Shown piece after piece: positions 63,155-64,000 of a DNA stretch of 64,000 bases. Position 1 is the first letter of the stretch. Each line of letters begins with the position of its first letter. The position numbers were made by a program, and so were the translations under genes. Source of the stretch: Azolla caroliniana. Taxonomy: Eukaryota; Polypodiophyta. The notes under the pieces are model-generated. The model was not told the DNA's origin. It ran no database searches and saw only the letters and a program-made list of their open reading frames with translations. The stretch is taken from the NCBI GenBank assembly GCA_043228905.1, contig JBHGNT010000017.1:434001-498000 (forward strand). Reading direction: 5' to 3'.

Positions 63155-63893
63155 GATGGACACATCTGGGCCGCCTGCTCTCCTCCGTCTGACGGCGTGG
63201 ATTCACTCCATAGCCTATCTCGGATGGAGCCATGAAAGCTCTCCACGTGGCATGGGTGTGTGCCGTTAGATCTTGGCGCTTTCATAAATTGTAGCTGTCA
63301 ATTGACTTGTGCTCTTGTCCTCGAGTTTGGTGGAAATGCAACTTATTCTCTGTTTCCGGACGTCCTGGGAAAAAGACGAGATGCCCCGTATCCTGCCCGT
63401 CTGTCCGCCTGTCCAAAAGCCTCATGTCATATGCACGCTCTCGCTCATTATTCATCCATAGTTCCTAGAAGAAGTGACGGTTTCGATTGACTATATAAAA
63501 CCCTTTGAGACGAATGAGGTACCACTTTTGTTTTCTCGTGATTGGTTGGTCGTTCAAATAGACAAGGAATGTGTAAAGAAGAGCTTAGATTATGTAACTT
63601 GCAACTTCTATGCCTGTCGATAATTGTGGAGATTTTCCTACTCGTTTGTTTATTCTCGATCAAACGCCCATATCCAAATGTTCCCTTGACAATCATGAGA
63701 GATTGATAAAAAGAGAGAACCCATGGTATAGGTTTCTAGCATGATACTACTTGTTGTGTTTGCAACCTTTTTTGTATATATGGTGTTGTGTGATCGTGTA
63801 AATTTACAAGGAACTTTTCTATTCAAGAGAAACTCCAACTTGGTATATGTTGCTCACCTTGATAGAGCAAGACATTATGGCATTCTTGTTTGT
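63155..63893 (+). repeat. Copy B of the ~735-bp direct duplication
   Basis: Pairs with 61306-62040. It has an 8-base insertion (TGATCGTG near 63790) and scattered transitions. The TATA box is kept (TATATAAA at 63492-63499). It is followed by unrelated AT-rich sequence to the window end. Confidence 0.9.
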
Positions 63894-64000
63894 ATTTTTC
63901 TTTTAGGTTAATCAATTTCAAGGGTATATATATCTCATGGTTGGCCCATTTTTCTAGAAAATTATTAACAATTGTGAATGCACTTAGGATTTCTAAATTC

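Overview
This is a nuclear DNA window from a flowering plant. The evidence is intron-rich genes with GT-AG junctions, plant-type families (glyoxal-oxidase-like protein, villin, GDSL esterase/lipase, PPR fragment), and AT-rich spacers crowded with LTR retrotransposons, LINE remnants and MITEs. The species cannot be named from the sequence. I built the exon models by hand from splice sites, reading frame and family knowledge; no search was run.

Layout. 1-2.8 kb: spacer. 2.86-4.53 kb (+): intronless glyoxal/galactose-oxidase-like gene. 4.5-6.7 kb: spacer. 6.7-16.6 kb: transposon nest. It holds a Ty1/copia element (6712-12183, minus strand, 5-bp target duplication AATAT) that lost most of integrase and reverse transcriptase in frame. 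Its gag carries a nested solo LTR (10704-11546), and its pol carries an unclassified insertion with a tRNA-like SINE head (8639-9324). Then come a Ty3/gypsy pol tail with an LTR, a second solo LTR, a hAT-type foldback MITE (14804-15334) and a LINE tail. 17.9-18.5 kb: truncated PPR gene. 22.2-33.6 kb (+): a 22-coding-exon villin gene with a LINE in its 3.9-kb intron 11. 36.3-36.7 kb (-): small three-segment membrane protein. 40.7-44.1 kb (+): PLP-homeostasis protein (YggS/PROSC family). 45.7-47.9 kb (-): GDSL esterase/lipase. 53.1-55.0 kb (-): long low-complexity protein of unknown function. 58.1-61.1 kb (-): DprA-like Rossmann-fold protein shared with cyanobacteria. 61.3-63.9 kb: a ~735-bp direct duplication flanking a first exon that looks like a plastid transit peptide.

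The genes are unrelated single-copy plant loci and form no pathway or cluster. I found no convincing new biological system. The most unusual items are the chimeric duplication at 61.3-63.9 kb (one copy abuts a patch matching the GDSL gene's intron 3), the nested transposons with readable target duplications, an LTR with a primer-binding-site-like motif downstream and a pol tail upstream, tandem arrays starting at 5' splice sites in two genes, an 11-nt microexon in villin, and a 195-bp duplication that stays open in frame.
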